NCBI GenBank assembly: GCA_035651595.1
Contig: DASRFJ010000123.1
Span: 1 to 37,743 of the forward strand
Reading direction: 5' to 3'
From: JAFARZ01 sp035651595
GTDB taxonomy: Bacteria; Actinomycetota; Actinomycetes; Streptosporangiales; Streptosporangiaceae
Length of the DNA: 37,743 nucleotides
Shown: positions 13,704 through 22,245 of the stretch, piece by piece
How positions within the stretch are numbered: position 1 is the stretch's first letter
Layout of the letters: each line of letters opens with the position of its first letter
Made by a program: the position numbers and the translations under genes
The notes under the pieces: generated by a model
Database searches by the model: none
Seen by the model: the letters and a program-made list of their open reading frames with translations, nothing else
What the model was told of the DNA's origin: nothing

Positions 13704-15233
13704 ATGGAAACCCGTAATCCCCGCCGCTGGTGGATCCTGATCGTGCTGTGTCTCAGCTCGCTGGTGCTGGTGGTGGACAGCATGGCCCTGACCGTCGCGG
13801 TGCCGTCGATGACCAAGGCCATCGGGGCGAGCGCGCAGGATATCCAGTGGATCCTCGACTCCTACGTACTGGTCTTCGCCGGACTGCTGCTGACGTCCGG
13901 GAGCCTGGGCGACCGGTTCGGCCGCCGCAAGGTCATGATCGTCGGCCTGCTGCTGTTCGGGCTGGCGTCGCTGGCGGCGTTGTTCTGCGTGAACCCCGGC
14001 GAGGTGATCGCGGTGCGCGTCGCCATGGGCATCGGCGGCGCACTGATCATGCCGTCCACGCTGTCGATCCTCATCACGGTCTTCGACGCGGACGAGCGCG
14101 CCAAGGCGATGGCCGCGTGGAGCTCGGTGTCGATGCTCGGCCTGGTCGGCAGCCCGGTGCTCGGCGGCGTGCTCATCGATCACTTCTCCTGGCACGCGAT
14201 CTTCTTCATCAACATCCCGGTCGTCGCGCTGGCCGTGCTGGCCGGGTTGACGCTGATGCCGGAGTCGAAGGCGCCGTGGCAGAAGCCCGACCTGCTCGGC
14301 GCGATCCTGTCCGCGGCCGGCATGACGGCGCTGGTCGGCTGGATCATCGAGTTGCCGGCGCGTGGCGCGTTCGGCGGCAGCGAGCCGGTGCTGCTCGGTG
14401 TGGCGCTGATCGCGCTGACCGGCTTCGTGGTCTGGGAGAACGTGACCGAGGACCCGATGGTACCGCTGGTCCTGTTCAAGCACCGCGACTTCAGCGGCGG
14501 TTCGCTGTCGCTGGCCCTGGTGGAGGTCGGCACCGGCGGCCTGCTGCTGGTGCTCACCCAGTACCTGCAGTTCGTGCTCGGGTACTCGCCGGTCAAGGCG
14601 GGCCTGGCGTTCGTGCCGCTGGCCATCGCCGCGCTGGCCGGTAACACCGCCGGCATGAAGCTCGCCGCCACGATCGGCAACCGGTTCCTGATCCTCGCGG
14701 GGATGCTGGTCATGGCCGGGTCGTTCGGCCTGCTGACCTCGGTGTCGGCCAGCACGGGCTTCGCGATCCCCGCGGTCGCGCTGGGCATACTCGGGCTCGG
14801 CGCGGGCCTGGCGATGCCGGCCGCGGTCGGCGCGCTGATGGCCACGATCCCGCCGGAGAAGGCGGGCGTCGGGTCGGCGCTGAACGACACGATCCAGCAG
14901 GCCGGGTCCGCGCTCGGCATCGCGATCCTAGGGTCGCTGCTGGCGAGCGGGTTCGCCCGGCACATCCCGGCAGGGGCGCCGGCGCAGGCGAGGCAGTCGA
15001 TCGCCGGGGCGCTGGCCACGGCCTCGGCGCGCGGCGACGCCGGGCTCGCGGTGACCGCGCGGCACGCGTTCACGTCCTCGATGTCGGTGACGTTCGCGGT
15101 CAGCGCGTTCGGTGTGCTGGCCGCCGCGATCGTGGCCACGCTGGTCATGCGCGACAGCAAGCCCGCGGCTGCCCCGCAGGCTCCAGTGACGCAGGCTCCA
15201 GCGACGGAGGCTCCGGCGCAGGTCCCGGCATAG
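13704..15233 (+). CDS. MFS drug exporter, DHA2 family
   Basis: 509 residues. The ATG at 13704 is preceded by GGGAAGGA at about eight bases and gives the normal start (METRNPRRWW); an upstream in-frame region lies in the promoter. TM1 signature VVDSMALTVAVPSM, motif A GSLGDRFGRRKVMIVG, TM5 antiporter motif GSPVLGGVLID, and 14 predicted helices. The C-terminal 25 residues are a repetitive cytoplasmic tail (QAPVTQAPATEAPAQ), unusual but harmless. Divergent from the TetR gene. Proton-coupled export of a drug-like compound is the family role; the amidohydrolase downstream of the TetR gene hints at a combined modify-and-export response (inference). Confidence 0.93.
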   Translation: METRNPRRWWILIVLCLSSLVLVVDSMALTVAVPSMTKAIGASAQDIQWILDSYVLVFAGLLLTSGSLGDRFGRRKVMIVGLLLFGLASLAALFCVNPGEVIAVRVAMGIGGALIMPSTLSILITVFDADERAKAMAAWSSVSMLGLVGSPVLGGVLIDHFSWHAIFFINIPVVALAVLAGLTLMPESKAPWQKPDLLGAILSAAGMTALVGWIIELPARGAFGGSEPVLLGVALIALTGFVVWENVTEDPMVPLVLFKHRDFSGGSLSLALVEVGTGGLLLVLTQYLQFVLGYSPVKAGLAFVPLAIAALAGNTAGMKLAATIGNRFLILAGMLVMAGSFGLLTSVSASTGFAIPAVALGILGLGAGLAMPAAVGALMATIPPEKAGVGSALNDTIQQAGSALGIAILGSLLASGFARHIPAGAPAQARQSIAGALATASARGDAGLAVTARHAFTSSMSVTFAVSAFGVLAAAIVATLVMRDSKPAAAPQAPVTQAPATEAPAQVPA

Positions 15234-15324
15234 CCGAAAGTCGCGTGGAACGTGTCCTTCCGGACCGGATGGCGTGGCCGTCTCGCCGATGTGGCGGCCA
15301 CGCGCTACGCGGGACGGTTGACAC

Positions 15325-15750
15325 ATGATCGAGATAACGAACCTGAGCAAGAGCTACGGCGCTGTCAGCGCGGTGCGCGACGTCAGCTTCCGGTGCGCCC
15401 AAGGCACGATCACCGGCTTCCTCGGCGCCAACGGCGCCGGCAAGTCCACCACGCTGCGGATGCTCACCGGCCTGACCCGGCCCGATACCGGTCGGGCGCT
15501 GATCTGCGGAAAGCGGTTCACCGACCTGGGCAACCCGGCCAGGGTGGCCGGAACCCTGCTCGACGCGTCGGCGATGCACTCCGGCAGGACCGGCCGCACC
15601 ACGCTGCGGATCGCCGCGACGGTCGCGGGGGCGCCGTCGCGGCGAGCGGACGAACTGCTGGACACGGTGGGGCTGGGCACGGCCGCGCTGTGGATCGCCC
15701 TGCCCATGGCAATAGGCACCGTCCGCACCCTCCGCCGCGACGTCGCCTAG
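15325..15750 (+). pseudogene. Deletion remnant: ABC ATPase N-terminus joined to an ABC-2 permease C-terminus
   Basis: 141 codons. Residues 1-118 are the first third of a DrrA-like ATP-binding protein, starting MIEITNLSKSYGAVSAV with Walker A GANGAGKSTT at about 35-44, and stop just before the expected signature motif. The remaining ~20 residues (ALWIALPMAIGTVRTLRRDV) look like the last membrane helix and charged end of an ABC-2 permease, as in FVLVRRDA of the permease at 9136. There is no signature, Walker B or switch His, so it cannot hydrolyse ATP. The simplest reading is an in-frame internal deletion of about 1.5-2 kb fusing the two genes of an exporter pair. It may still be translated. 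Confidence 0.7.
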
Positions 15751-15763
15751 CGTTAGTCGCCGG

Positions 15764-17044
15764 CTAGGCCGGGGTTACCTCGAACTGGCGCAGGCACAGG
15801 TCCCGGAACGTGACCGGCCCGCGCGGGCCGGGCACCGCGTCGATGTTGATGCCGGTCTCCGGCACCGAGAACAGCTTGAAGCCGTCCAGCAGCCGGGTCG
15901 TCGCGTTCCAGAACGCACCGGTTCCCGCGTACGTGTCGAGGAACACGGCCGCGGCGGCAGAGTCCGCCGTTACGATGCCCGCGGCCAGCCCCGAGGTCTC
16001 CTCGTTGGCCAGCATCGCCGCCTCCCGCGGCCCCGCGACAGGCACAACGGTGACCGTCGCCTCGTGCCCCGTGTCCAGCGCCCATTCGTGGCCGATCGGA
16101 TGCGCGTGCGGCGGCAGCGACAGCGCCACACCTAGGCGGTCAAGCAACGAACGCACCACAGGCAGCAGCTCGTCGAACCGCGACGCGTGCACGAGCAGCA
16201 GGTTCAGCCGGTTGCACACGCCGAGCCGGTCCAGGCTCTCCTCGATCACCCGCGAAGCCAGCGCCGGATCGGCGAACTCGTCCAGGTACAGCACCCCGCC
16301 GCCGTCCGCGTGCGCCATCGTCCTGACCCCGTGGCGCGCGGCCTCAAGGGCCAGGGAACGCGTCGAGTCCCCGCTGCCCCGAAGGATGACCAGCGGGATC
16401 AGCCCAGGCTGCCGCACCAGCGAATACGCGGACTCCTGCCCCGGCACGCGCACCAGCTGGATCATGTCCCCCGGCAGGCCGGCCGCCAGAAGCGACGGTG
16501 CGATCACCGTGTCGGTCAGCGCGATCGCCGAACCGATGGCTGCCGAGCCGGTCCGCAGCACGCCCGCGTTCCGGGACTTGACGAGCTGCGAGGCGATATC
16601 CACCACGACGTTCGGCCTGGCCTCGAAATTAGCGCCGATCACCCCCACCGGCCGGCGGCGCTCGGCCAGCACCAGCCCGCCCGGCAGCTCCCTGAGCACC
16701 CGCCGCACCGGCTCATAGGGCACCTCAGCCAGCGCGCGCAGCTGCGCGGCGATCCCAGCGAGCCGCTCAACCGACAGCCGCAGCCGGTCAAGCAGGCCCT
16801 GGCCGAGGCCAGCATCGGCCGCCGCGCGCATGTCCGACTCGTTGGCCGCGAGCACCTCGGCCGCCGGCGCCGGACGGCCGAGCGCGGAAGCCATCGCGCG
16901 CAGCGCGTGGTCCAGCGCGTCGTCCGGCGCCGCGGCGAGGTCGGTGACCGTTCCCCGCGCCGCCCGCGCCGCGCCCGCGACGGCCTCGTCGGCCGTGCTA
17001 GCGGGGCCGGCAGCGCCGGCGGGAACAGCGTCAGCAGTCTTCAC
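15764..17044 (-). CDS. Divergent glutamate-5-semialdehyde dehydrogenase (ProA-like)
   Basis: 426 residues, ProA length. Seen: RRPVGVIGANFEARPNVVVD at about 125, VKSRNAGVLRTGSAAIGSAI, and GVCNRLNLLLVH, whose Cys aligns with the catalytic Cys of the ProA motif SVCNALETLLVH. NEETSGLAAGIV and ETGINIDAVPGPRGPV close the domain. Established role: NADPH-dependent reduction of glutamyl phosphate to the semialdehyde in proline synthesis. Differences: the usual GVGNCHVYVD region reads TMAHADGGGVLYLD, and the C-terminus differs, so this is probably a paralogue with another acyl-phosphate or aldehyde substrate. No proB is nearby. The GTG start (17044) overlaps the exporter stop as GTGA, so it is coupled to the MFS gene. 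Confidence 0.85.
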   Translation of the reverse strand: MKTADAVPAGAAGPASTADEAVAGAARAARGTVTDLAAAPDDALDHALRAMASALGRPAPAAEVLAANESDMRAAADAGLGQGLLDRLRLSVERLAGIAAQLRALAEVPYEPVRRVLRELPGGLVLAERRRPVGVIGANFEARPNVVVDIASQLVKSRNAGVLRTGSAAIGSAIALTDTVIAPSLLAAGLPGDMIQLVRVPGQESAYSLVRQPGLIPLVILRGSGDSTRSLALEAARHGVRTMAHADGGGVLYLDEFADPALASRVIEESLDRLGVCNRLNLLLVHASRFDELLPVVRSLLDRLGVALSLPPHAHPIGHEWALDTGHEATVTVVPVAGPREAAMLANEETSGLAAGIVTADSAAAAVFLDTYAGTGAFWNATTRLLDGFKLFSVPETGINIDAVPGPRGPVTFRDLCLRQFEVTPA

Positions 17045-18534
17045 CGAGTCACTTTAACCTGCGAGCCGGCCCCGCCGGAGCCCTGCAACGGCGGCGCGTC
17101 CAGGCAGCAGTGCGAGTCGCGCGACCCGGTCGCCTCGCGCACGTCGGGGGAAGCGTTCCTGATCGTCAGCGCCGCCAGCAACCCGCCGGCCGCGCAGAAC
17201 ACCGCCGCGATCACCGCCGCGACCCGGAATCCGTGCGCGAGCATGACCGGGTGCAGGTACGCGTCGCCGGTGATCCCGGCTGCCACCGGCAGCACGGCGA
17301 CCGCGATCAGCCCTGCCGCCCGGGCCACGTCGTTGTTCACCGCCGAGGCGACGCCGGAGTGTTCGGCGGGCGCCGCCGCCAGCGCGGTCGCGGTCAGCGG
17401 CGCCACGTTGATCGCCAGCCCCAGCCCGAACACCAGCGCCCCCGGCAGCACCGCGGTCAGGTACGAGCCGGGTCCGCCGATCCTGGTGAACAGCAGCAGG
17501 CCGCCCGCGATGATCACCGGGCCCACGCTCATCTGCAGCCGGGGCCCGATCTTCGCGGCCAGCGCGCCGGATCTGGACGACAACAGCAGCATGATCGCGG
17601 TGACCGGCAGCAGCGCGGTTCCGGACTCGAGCGGGCTGTATCCCTTCACCTCCTGGAGCACCACGGGCACCAGGAACAGCAGGCCGCTCAGTGCCGCGTA
17701 CACCACGAACGTCACCGCGTTGGCCGCGGAGAACTGCCGGGACCGGAACACGCTCAGCGGCAGCATCGGCTGCGCTTCACGGGCCTCGACCAGCACGAAC
17801 ACACCGAGCAGGGCCAGCCCGAGCAGCAGCGGCGCCAGCACGGAAACCGACGTCCAGCCGTCGGCCGAGGCGCCGATCAGCCCGTAGGTGATCCCGGCCA
17901 GCGCGGCGCTGATCGACAGCGCGCCGCGGATGTCGAGCTTGGGCACCTCGCCGGGCGACCGCGACTCCGGCACGTGCCTGGCCGCGATCGCCAGCACGAG
18001 CACGGCCACCGGCAGGTTGATGAAGAAGACCAGCCGCCACGACACGGCGCTGATCAGCCAGCCGCCGAGGAACGGCCCCGCCGCGGTGGCGATCCCGCCG
18101 AGCCCGGACCACGCCCCGATCGCCTTGGACCGGTCGTCGGGCACGAACGACGCCTGGAGGATGGCCAGGCTGCCGGGGGTGAGCAGTGCCCCGCCCACGC
18201 CCTGGAGCGCCCGCGCCGCGATCAGCACCGGCGCGTCCGGGGCCAACCCGCACAGCAGCGACGCGACCGCGAACCACACGATCCCCACCATGAACATCTT
18301 GCGGCGCCCGTAGCTGTCGCCGAGCGTGCCGCCGAGCAGCAGCAGCCCCGCCAGCGCGAGCGTGTACGCGTCCACCACCCACTGCATGCTGTTCACGGCG
18401 ACGTGGAAGTCCCGCCCGATCGACGGCAGCGCGATGCCCACCACGGTGGCGTCCAGCGCGGCCATCCCCGAGCCGAGCACGGTCGCCGCCACCACCCAGC
18501 GCCCCTGGCTGGTGGACATCCGAAGATCAGGCAT
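17041..18534 (-). CDS. MFS exporter, DHA2 family
   Basis: 497 residues from the ATG at 18534, with AAAGGGG upstream; a TTG at 18537 is less likely. Signatures: LDATVVGIALPSI in TM1, motif A GGTLGDSYGRRKMFMVG, TM5 antiporter motif AGPFLGGWLIS, and 14 helices. The C-terminal tail DSHCCLDAPPLQGSGG is polar. It starts 9 bp after the EamA gene and its stop overlaps the ProA-like start, so the three genes form one operon: two exporters plus a dehydrogenase. Substrate unknown. Confidence 0.93.
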   Translation of the reverse strand: MPDLRMSTSQGRWVVAATVLGSGMAALDATVVGIALPSIGRDFHVAVNSMQWVVDAYTLALAGLLLLGGTLGDSYGRRKMFMVGIVWFAVASLLCGLAPDAPVLIAARALQGVGGALLTPGSLAILQASFVPDDRSKAIGAWSGLGGIATAAGPFLGGWLISAVSWRLVFFINLPVAVLVLAIAARHVPESRSPGEVPKLDIRGALSISAALAGITYGLIGASADGWTSVSVLAPLLLGLALLGVFVLVEAREAQPMLPLSVFRSRQFSAANAVTFVVYAALSGLLFLVPVVLQEVKGYSPLESGTALLPVTAIMLLLSSRSGALAAKIGPRLQMSVGPVIIAGGLLLFTRIGGPGSYLTAVLPGALVFGLGLAINVAPLTATALAAAPAEHSGVASAVNNDVARAAGLIAVAVLPVAAGITGDAYLHPVMLAHGFRVAAVIAAVFCAAGGLLAALTIRNASPDVREATGSRDSHCCLDAPPLQGSGGAGSQVKVTR

Positions 18535-18543
18535 CAAACCCCT

Positions 18544-19473
18544 TTATTCAGAACGGACTGTGGTATTTCCTCCGACCGGTGCCTCCGCCAGCGAGGTTGG
18601 CGGCTGCTCCCTGGCCCGCACCGAGCCCGGGCGGGTCGCGAGGACCGATCCGCCCAGGATGAGCACGAACGACACGCCGATGGCGGGCGTCAGCGATTCC
18701 CCGAGGACAAGGACGCCAAGCGCCACGGCGACCGCCGGGTTCACGTAGGTGATGACGGTGGCCCGGGCCGGGCCGACTTCGGCGATCAGCGCGAAGAAGA
18801 CCAGGAACCCGGCCGCGGTGCAGATTACCGCGAGAGCGGCCAGCGAGCCGAGCACCCGCGGCGTCGGCATGTGCTGCGGCCAGGTGGCGATGGCGAACGG
18901 AGAATACAGGACGGCGGCCAGCCCAAGGCAGACCGCGTTGACGGCCACCGGCGGCAGGTCAGCGAGCTTGCGGTTGGCGATCAGCGGGCCGATTGCGTAA
19001 CCGAGCGCGGTGCCGAGCACCTGGAGCACCGGCAGCGCGCTGCCCCGCCCCGCGCCCGGCCCGGCCAGGACGGCAACCCCGCCGAGGCCGATCGCCAGCC
19101 CGATCCACCGGACCGGGGTGAGCTGATCGCCGCTCCTGGTCGCGATCGCGAGCAGCGCGGCGAATATCGGCACCGCGGCGACGAGCAGGCCGCTGGTCGA
19201 GCTCGGCAGGTGTTTCTCCGCGTTGGACAGCAGCGCGAACGGCCCGACGATCTCCACCAGCGTGAACGCGACCAGCCAGCGCACGTGACCCTTGAGCTGC
19301 CGCAGCTTCCCGCCCCGGATGGCGAGCGGGAACAGCAGGATGGATCCGATACCGACCCTGGTACACACCAGCACGGGGACCGAGACGCCCTCGTCGGCGA
19401 CCTTGATCAGCAGGTACGGCACGCCCCAGATCACGCCCATGGCGACAAACAGCAGCCAGCCACGCCTGCTCAT
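18544..19473 (-). CDS. EamA/DMT-superfamily transporter
   Basis: 309 residues from the ATG at 19473, chosen for GGGAGG about six bases upstream. Two EamA repeats of five helices: first GWLLFVAMGVIWGVPYLLI with STSGLLVAAVPIFAALLA, second with ALGYAIGPLIANRKL, TAAGFLVFFALI and ATVITYVNPAVAVALGVLVLGE, a typical family end. Exports or imports small metabolites such as amino acids in other family members; direction is not shown here. It is followed by the DHA2 exporter after 9 bp and preceded by the anchored-protein gene after 36 bp, all on the minus strand. Confidence 0.92.
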   Translation of the reverse strand: MSRRGWLLFVAMGVIWGVPYLLIKVADEGVSVPVLVCTRVGIGSILLFPLAIRGGKLRQLKGHVRWLVAFTLVEIVGPFALLSNAEKHLPSSTSGLLVAAVPIFAALLAIATRSGDQLTPVRWIGLAIGLGGVAVLAGPGAGRGSALPVLQVLGTALGYAIGPLIANRKLADLPPVAVNAVCLGLAAVLYSPFAIATWPQHMPTPRVLGSLAALAVICTAAGFLVFFALIAEVGPARATVITYVNPAVAVALGVLVLGESLTPAIGVSFVLILGGSVLATRPGSVRAREQPPTSLAEAPVGGNTTVRSE

Positions 19474-19509
19474 CGCCGCCTCCCTGATGCACGTCCGCCC
19501 CACCCAGTC

Positions 19510-20232
19510 TTACAGACCCAGGCAAACCCCGAATGGGCCAATACTGACGCATACCCTGGTAGTTGAGCTAGCGGGGGACGCGGCGGCGGACGGGCCGGGG
19601 GAAGCGGAGGATGTCGCCGGCGTGGGCACCGGCGATTGCAGCGAACTCGGCGGCGGTGTGCTCCCGGACCGGGTCGGCGTGCTCGTCGATCCGGGAGCGG
19701 GGGTCGGTGCACCGGGCCCGGACCCGGTGCCGCTTGCGGCCGGTGCGCGCGAGCTGACCGGCACGCCGCCTGGCTGGCTGGTTCCGTTCTGATGGCGAGC
19801 CTGCGCACCCGGGATCTGCGGGTTTGGTCCCTGGGCTCCGGGTTCGCCGGCTGCCGCGCTGGCCACGGGAGGGGCGGCCAGCGGTGTGTGGACGATCCGG
19901 ATCGACACCGCCGACAGCACGAGGAACCCGGCCACCGCGGCGGAGACCGCCATCACCGGCAGCGTGCTGCCGGCCGGGTGGGTTCGGACGATGGCGCCAG
20001 CCTGGCCGAACGCCATCCGCACCCGGTCGGCCAGCAACGCGAGGCCGAGCTGCCAGCGCGGCAGCGCCGGGCCTCTGCCCATCCGGCCGTGCTGGTGCAG
20101 CCGTCGCAGCGTCGCGGTGCGCTCGGCGGGGGTCAGCCCCGGCTGGAGGTAGACGACTGTGGTGCGGTCGAGCCGCTCCGCGTGGCCGTTTAACCCGGGT
20201 TGCAGCTCACTGGAATAACGAATCTTGATCAC
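19510..20232 (-). CDS. Membrane-anchored protein with Pro/Ser-rich exterior and C-terminal Cys pair; function unknown
   Basis: 240 residues from a GTG at 20232 with AGAAGG upstream. I do not recognise a named family. Residues 1-60 are a conserved-looking cytoplasmic block (PGLNGHAERLDRTTVVYLQP, then TPAERTATLRRLHQHGR), with one membrane helix at about 93-113 (VMAVSAAVAGFLVLSAVSI). The rest is outside by the positive-inside rule: about 110 residues of Pro, Ser, Thr, Ala and Gly, ending RVCVSIGPFGVCLGL with two Cys nine residues apart, which may close a small disulphide hairpin. A short C-terminal Cys hairpin on a disordered stalk suggests a surface display or cell-wall contact role (inference). 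It may head the operon of EamA, DHA2 and ProA-like genes. Confidence 0.75.
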   Translation of the reverse strand: MIKIRYSSELQPGLNGHAERLDRTTVVYLQPGLTPAERTATLRRLHQHGRMGRGPALPRWQLGLALLADRVRMAFGQAGAIVRTHPAGSTLPVMAVSAAVAGFLVLSAVSIRIVHTPLAAPPVASAAAGEPGAQGPNPQIPGAQARHQNGTSQPGGVPVSSRAPAASGTGSGPGAPTPAPGSTSTPTRSGSTPPPSSLQSPVPTPATSSASPGPSAAASPASSTTRVCVSIGPFGVCLGL

Positions 20233-20562
20233 GACTCAGCCTTCTCACGTGTCCTAGCGAAGAGAAGTGCACACGCCCCCCACTGAGGCGGACGCGTCCC
20301 GTACGCTATGCGAAGCTCCCCGCAACGCATTGCTGTTTGTGACGCCCCGCTTACTCTAGTCCGGACGCCGGCGGGCTTCACCCGGAACGCAACATGTTGC
20401 CCCACTCTGTGACCATGTCGTGCCCAACCGCGACCGCCGCGCGCCGCCGTGCCCGAAACGACCCAAGTGTCCGCCACGGCCGCCCCGCCATCGTGTTAGA
20501 AAGTGTGCGCTCGGTGAAGCGGCGGATATGCCCCGATCCCGGCGGGCGATTAGGCTGCGAAC
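20233..20562. other. 330-bp divergent intergenic region with candidate lnt promoter
   Basis: No convincing gene on either strand. TAGGCT at 20551-20556 lies six bases before the lnt GTG and could serve as the -10 of a leaderless transcript, since no ribosome site is visible. Promoters for the minus-strand gene should also lie here; I cannot pick one with confidence. Confidence 0.5.
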
Positions 20563-22245
20563 GTGATATCCGCGCAGGCCGCCGCCGAGCCCGCCGACTC
20601 GGCCGAGCCCGCCGGTCCGGCCGGCCAGGCCGAACCGGCCGGCCAGGCCGGTTCCGCGCCGGCCGGCACGCGGGCGGGCAGCGTGGACACCGCGTTGCGG
20701 ACGCGGTGGGCGCTGGTGGCCGCGGCGCTCGGCGGGCTGGCCCTGGCCGCGTCGTTCCCGCCGTTCGGCATCTGGCCGTTCGCGGTCGCCGGGCCCGCGC
20801 TGCTCGTGCTCGCGCTGCACGGCCGCAGCCTGCGCGGGTCCCTGCTGACCGGCCTGGTATTCGGCCTGGCGTTCTTCATGCCGCTGATCTCCTGGCTGGT
20901 GAACGTCGCCTGGTACGCCTGGGCGGCGCTCGCCATCGCGGAGGCGCTGATCTTCGCCGTGCTCACGATCGGCCAGCGGGTGCTGCTGCGGCTGCGCTTC
21001 TGGCCGGTCGCGGTGGCTGGCTGGTGGGTCGCCACCGAGGGCATCAGGGACCGCTGGCCGTGGGCGTTCCCGTGGGGCCGGCTGGCGATGAGCCAGGCAG
21101 ACGCGCCCGATGCCCGCTGGATGGCGATCGGCGGCGCGCCGTGGCTGACCTTCCTGCTGGCGCTGACCGGCGCGCTGATCGCCTGGGCCGTGCTGCGTGT
21201 GCTCGCCTCCCGGCGGGCGGCCGCAGTCCCGGTGCTCACCGCCGTCGGCACTGCCGGGCTGGTGCTGGCGATCGGCCTGGTGCCGCTCGATCCGGCGGGT
21301 CACGTGCCCACGGCGCGGGTGGCCGCGATCCAGGGCGACGTGCCGCGCGCGCGCAACCTGCCCCAGCAGCTGAACGACATGGCGGTCACCGCCAACCACG
21401 CTGATGCCACGCTGAAGCTGGCCGGCCAGGTGCGCGCCGGGCAGCAGCCACGGCCGGACATCGTGCTCTGGCCGGAGAACTCCACCGACATCGACCCGTC
21501 CGAGGATCCCGCGATCTACGACGAGATCCAGCAGGCGGTGAGCGCGGTGGGCCGCCCGGTACTGGCCGGGGAAGTGCTGGACAATCCACGTCGCAACGTG
21601 GGCCAGCTGTGGATCCCGGGCGGCGGTCCCGGCGAGCTGTACGTCAAGCGTCAGCTCGTCCCGTTCGGCGAGTACATTCCGCTGCGCGGCTTCATCGCTG
21701 CGTTCAGCTCGCTGCCGTCGCTCCAGCCGGTCAACTTCACCCCGGGCACCAGGGCGGTGGTCTTCCCGGTCGGACAGATCCGGCTGGGCGACGTGATCTG
21801 TTACGAGGTGGGTTTTGATCCGCTGGTGCGTTCCGAGGTCACCGCCGGAGCGAACCTGCTGACCGTGCAGTCCAACGACGCCGACTTCGAAATCGACGGC
21901 CAGTCCGGGGAGAGCACCCAGCAGGTGGCCATGGCCCGGCTGCGCGCGGTGGAGAGCGACCGCGCCGTCGTCTACGTGTCGACCACCGGGGAGAGCGCGA
22001 TCATCGCGCCGGACGGCCGGGTGCTGACCCGCAGCGGGCTGTGGCAGCAGGCCATCTTGACCGCCCGGGTGCCGCTGGTGAACTACCTGACGCTGGCCGA
22101 CCGGATCGGCCAGTGGCCCGAGTATGTCATCGGGGTGCTCACCGTCCTGGCGCTTGCGCTCGCGGCAGGCATCGGATCGCGAGCGCGGGGTAGCATGCGG
22201 TGGAACCCGCTACGGATAAGGGAGGATCGCCGTGCGCGGCAGTAA
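20563..22245 (+). CDS. lnt: Apolipoprotein N-acyltransferase
   Basis: 560 residues from a GTG at 20563. An Ala/Pro-rich cytoplasmic arm (1-45) is followed by about six helices (47-240) and a periplasmic-side nitrilase domain (250-520). The catalytic triad of the family is intact: Glu305 in LWPENST, Lys362 in LYVKRQLVPFGEYIP, Cys413 in DVICYEVGFD. A last helix lies at about 525-545. It transfers an acyl chain from a phospholipid to the N-terminal Cys of lipoproteins in the cytoplasmic membrane; actinomycetes carry functional Lnt unlike most Gram-positives. The next gene encodes a predicted lipoprotein, and its start lies inside the end of lnt (14-nt overlap), so the enzyme may be cotranslated with one of its own substrates. 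Confidence 0.95.
   Translation: MISAQAAAEPADSAEPAGPAGQAEPAGQAGSAPAGTRAGSVDTALRTRWALVAAALGGLALAASFPPFGIWPFAVAGPALLVLALHGRSLRGSLLTGLVFGLAFFMPLISWLVNVAWYAWAALAIAEALIFAVLTIGQRVLLRLRFWPVAVAGWWVATEGIRDRWPWAFPWGRLAMSQADAPDARWMAIGGAPWLTFLLALTGALIAWAVLRVLASRRAAAVPVLTAVGTAGLVLAIGLVPLDPAGHVPTARVAAIQGDVPRARNLPQQLNDMAVTANHADATLKLAGQVRAGQQPRPDIVLWPENSTDIDPSEDPAIYDEIQQAVSAVGRPVLAGEVLDNPRRNVGQLWIPGGGPGELYVKRQLVPFGEYIPLRGFIAAFSSLPSLQPVNFTPGTRAVVFPVGQIRLGDVICYEVGFDPLVRSEVTAGANLLTVQSNDADFEIDGQSGESTQQVAMARLRAVESDRAVVYVSTTGESAIIAPDGRVLTRSGLWQQAILTARVPLVNYLTLADRIGQWPEYVIGVLTVLALALAAGIGSRARGSMRWNPLRIREDRRARQ

Noticed and set aside
17110..19566. 818-codon open frame on the + strand
   Set aside because: It lies antisense to the DHA2 and EamA genes and is an Arg/Gln/His-rich frame typical of the mirror of high-GC coding sequence; the minus-strand proteins have full family motifs.
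20356..21399. 347-codon open frame on the minus strand over lnt
   Set aside because: Gln/Arg/His-rich mirror frame of lnt; lnt has its full catalytic triad.
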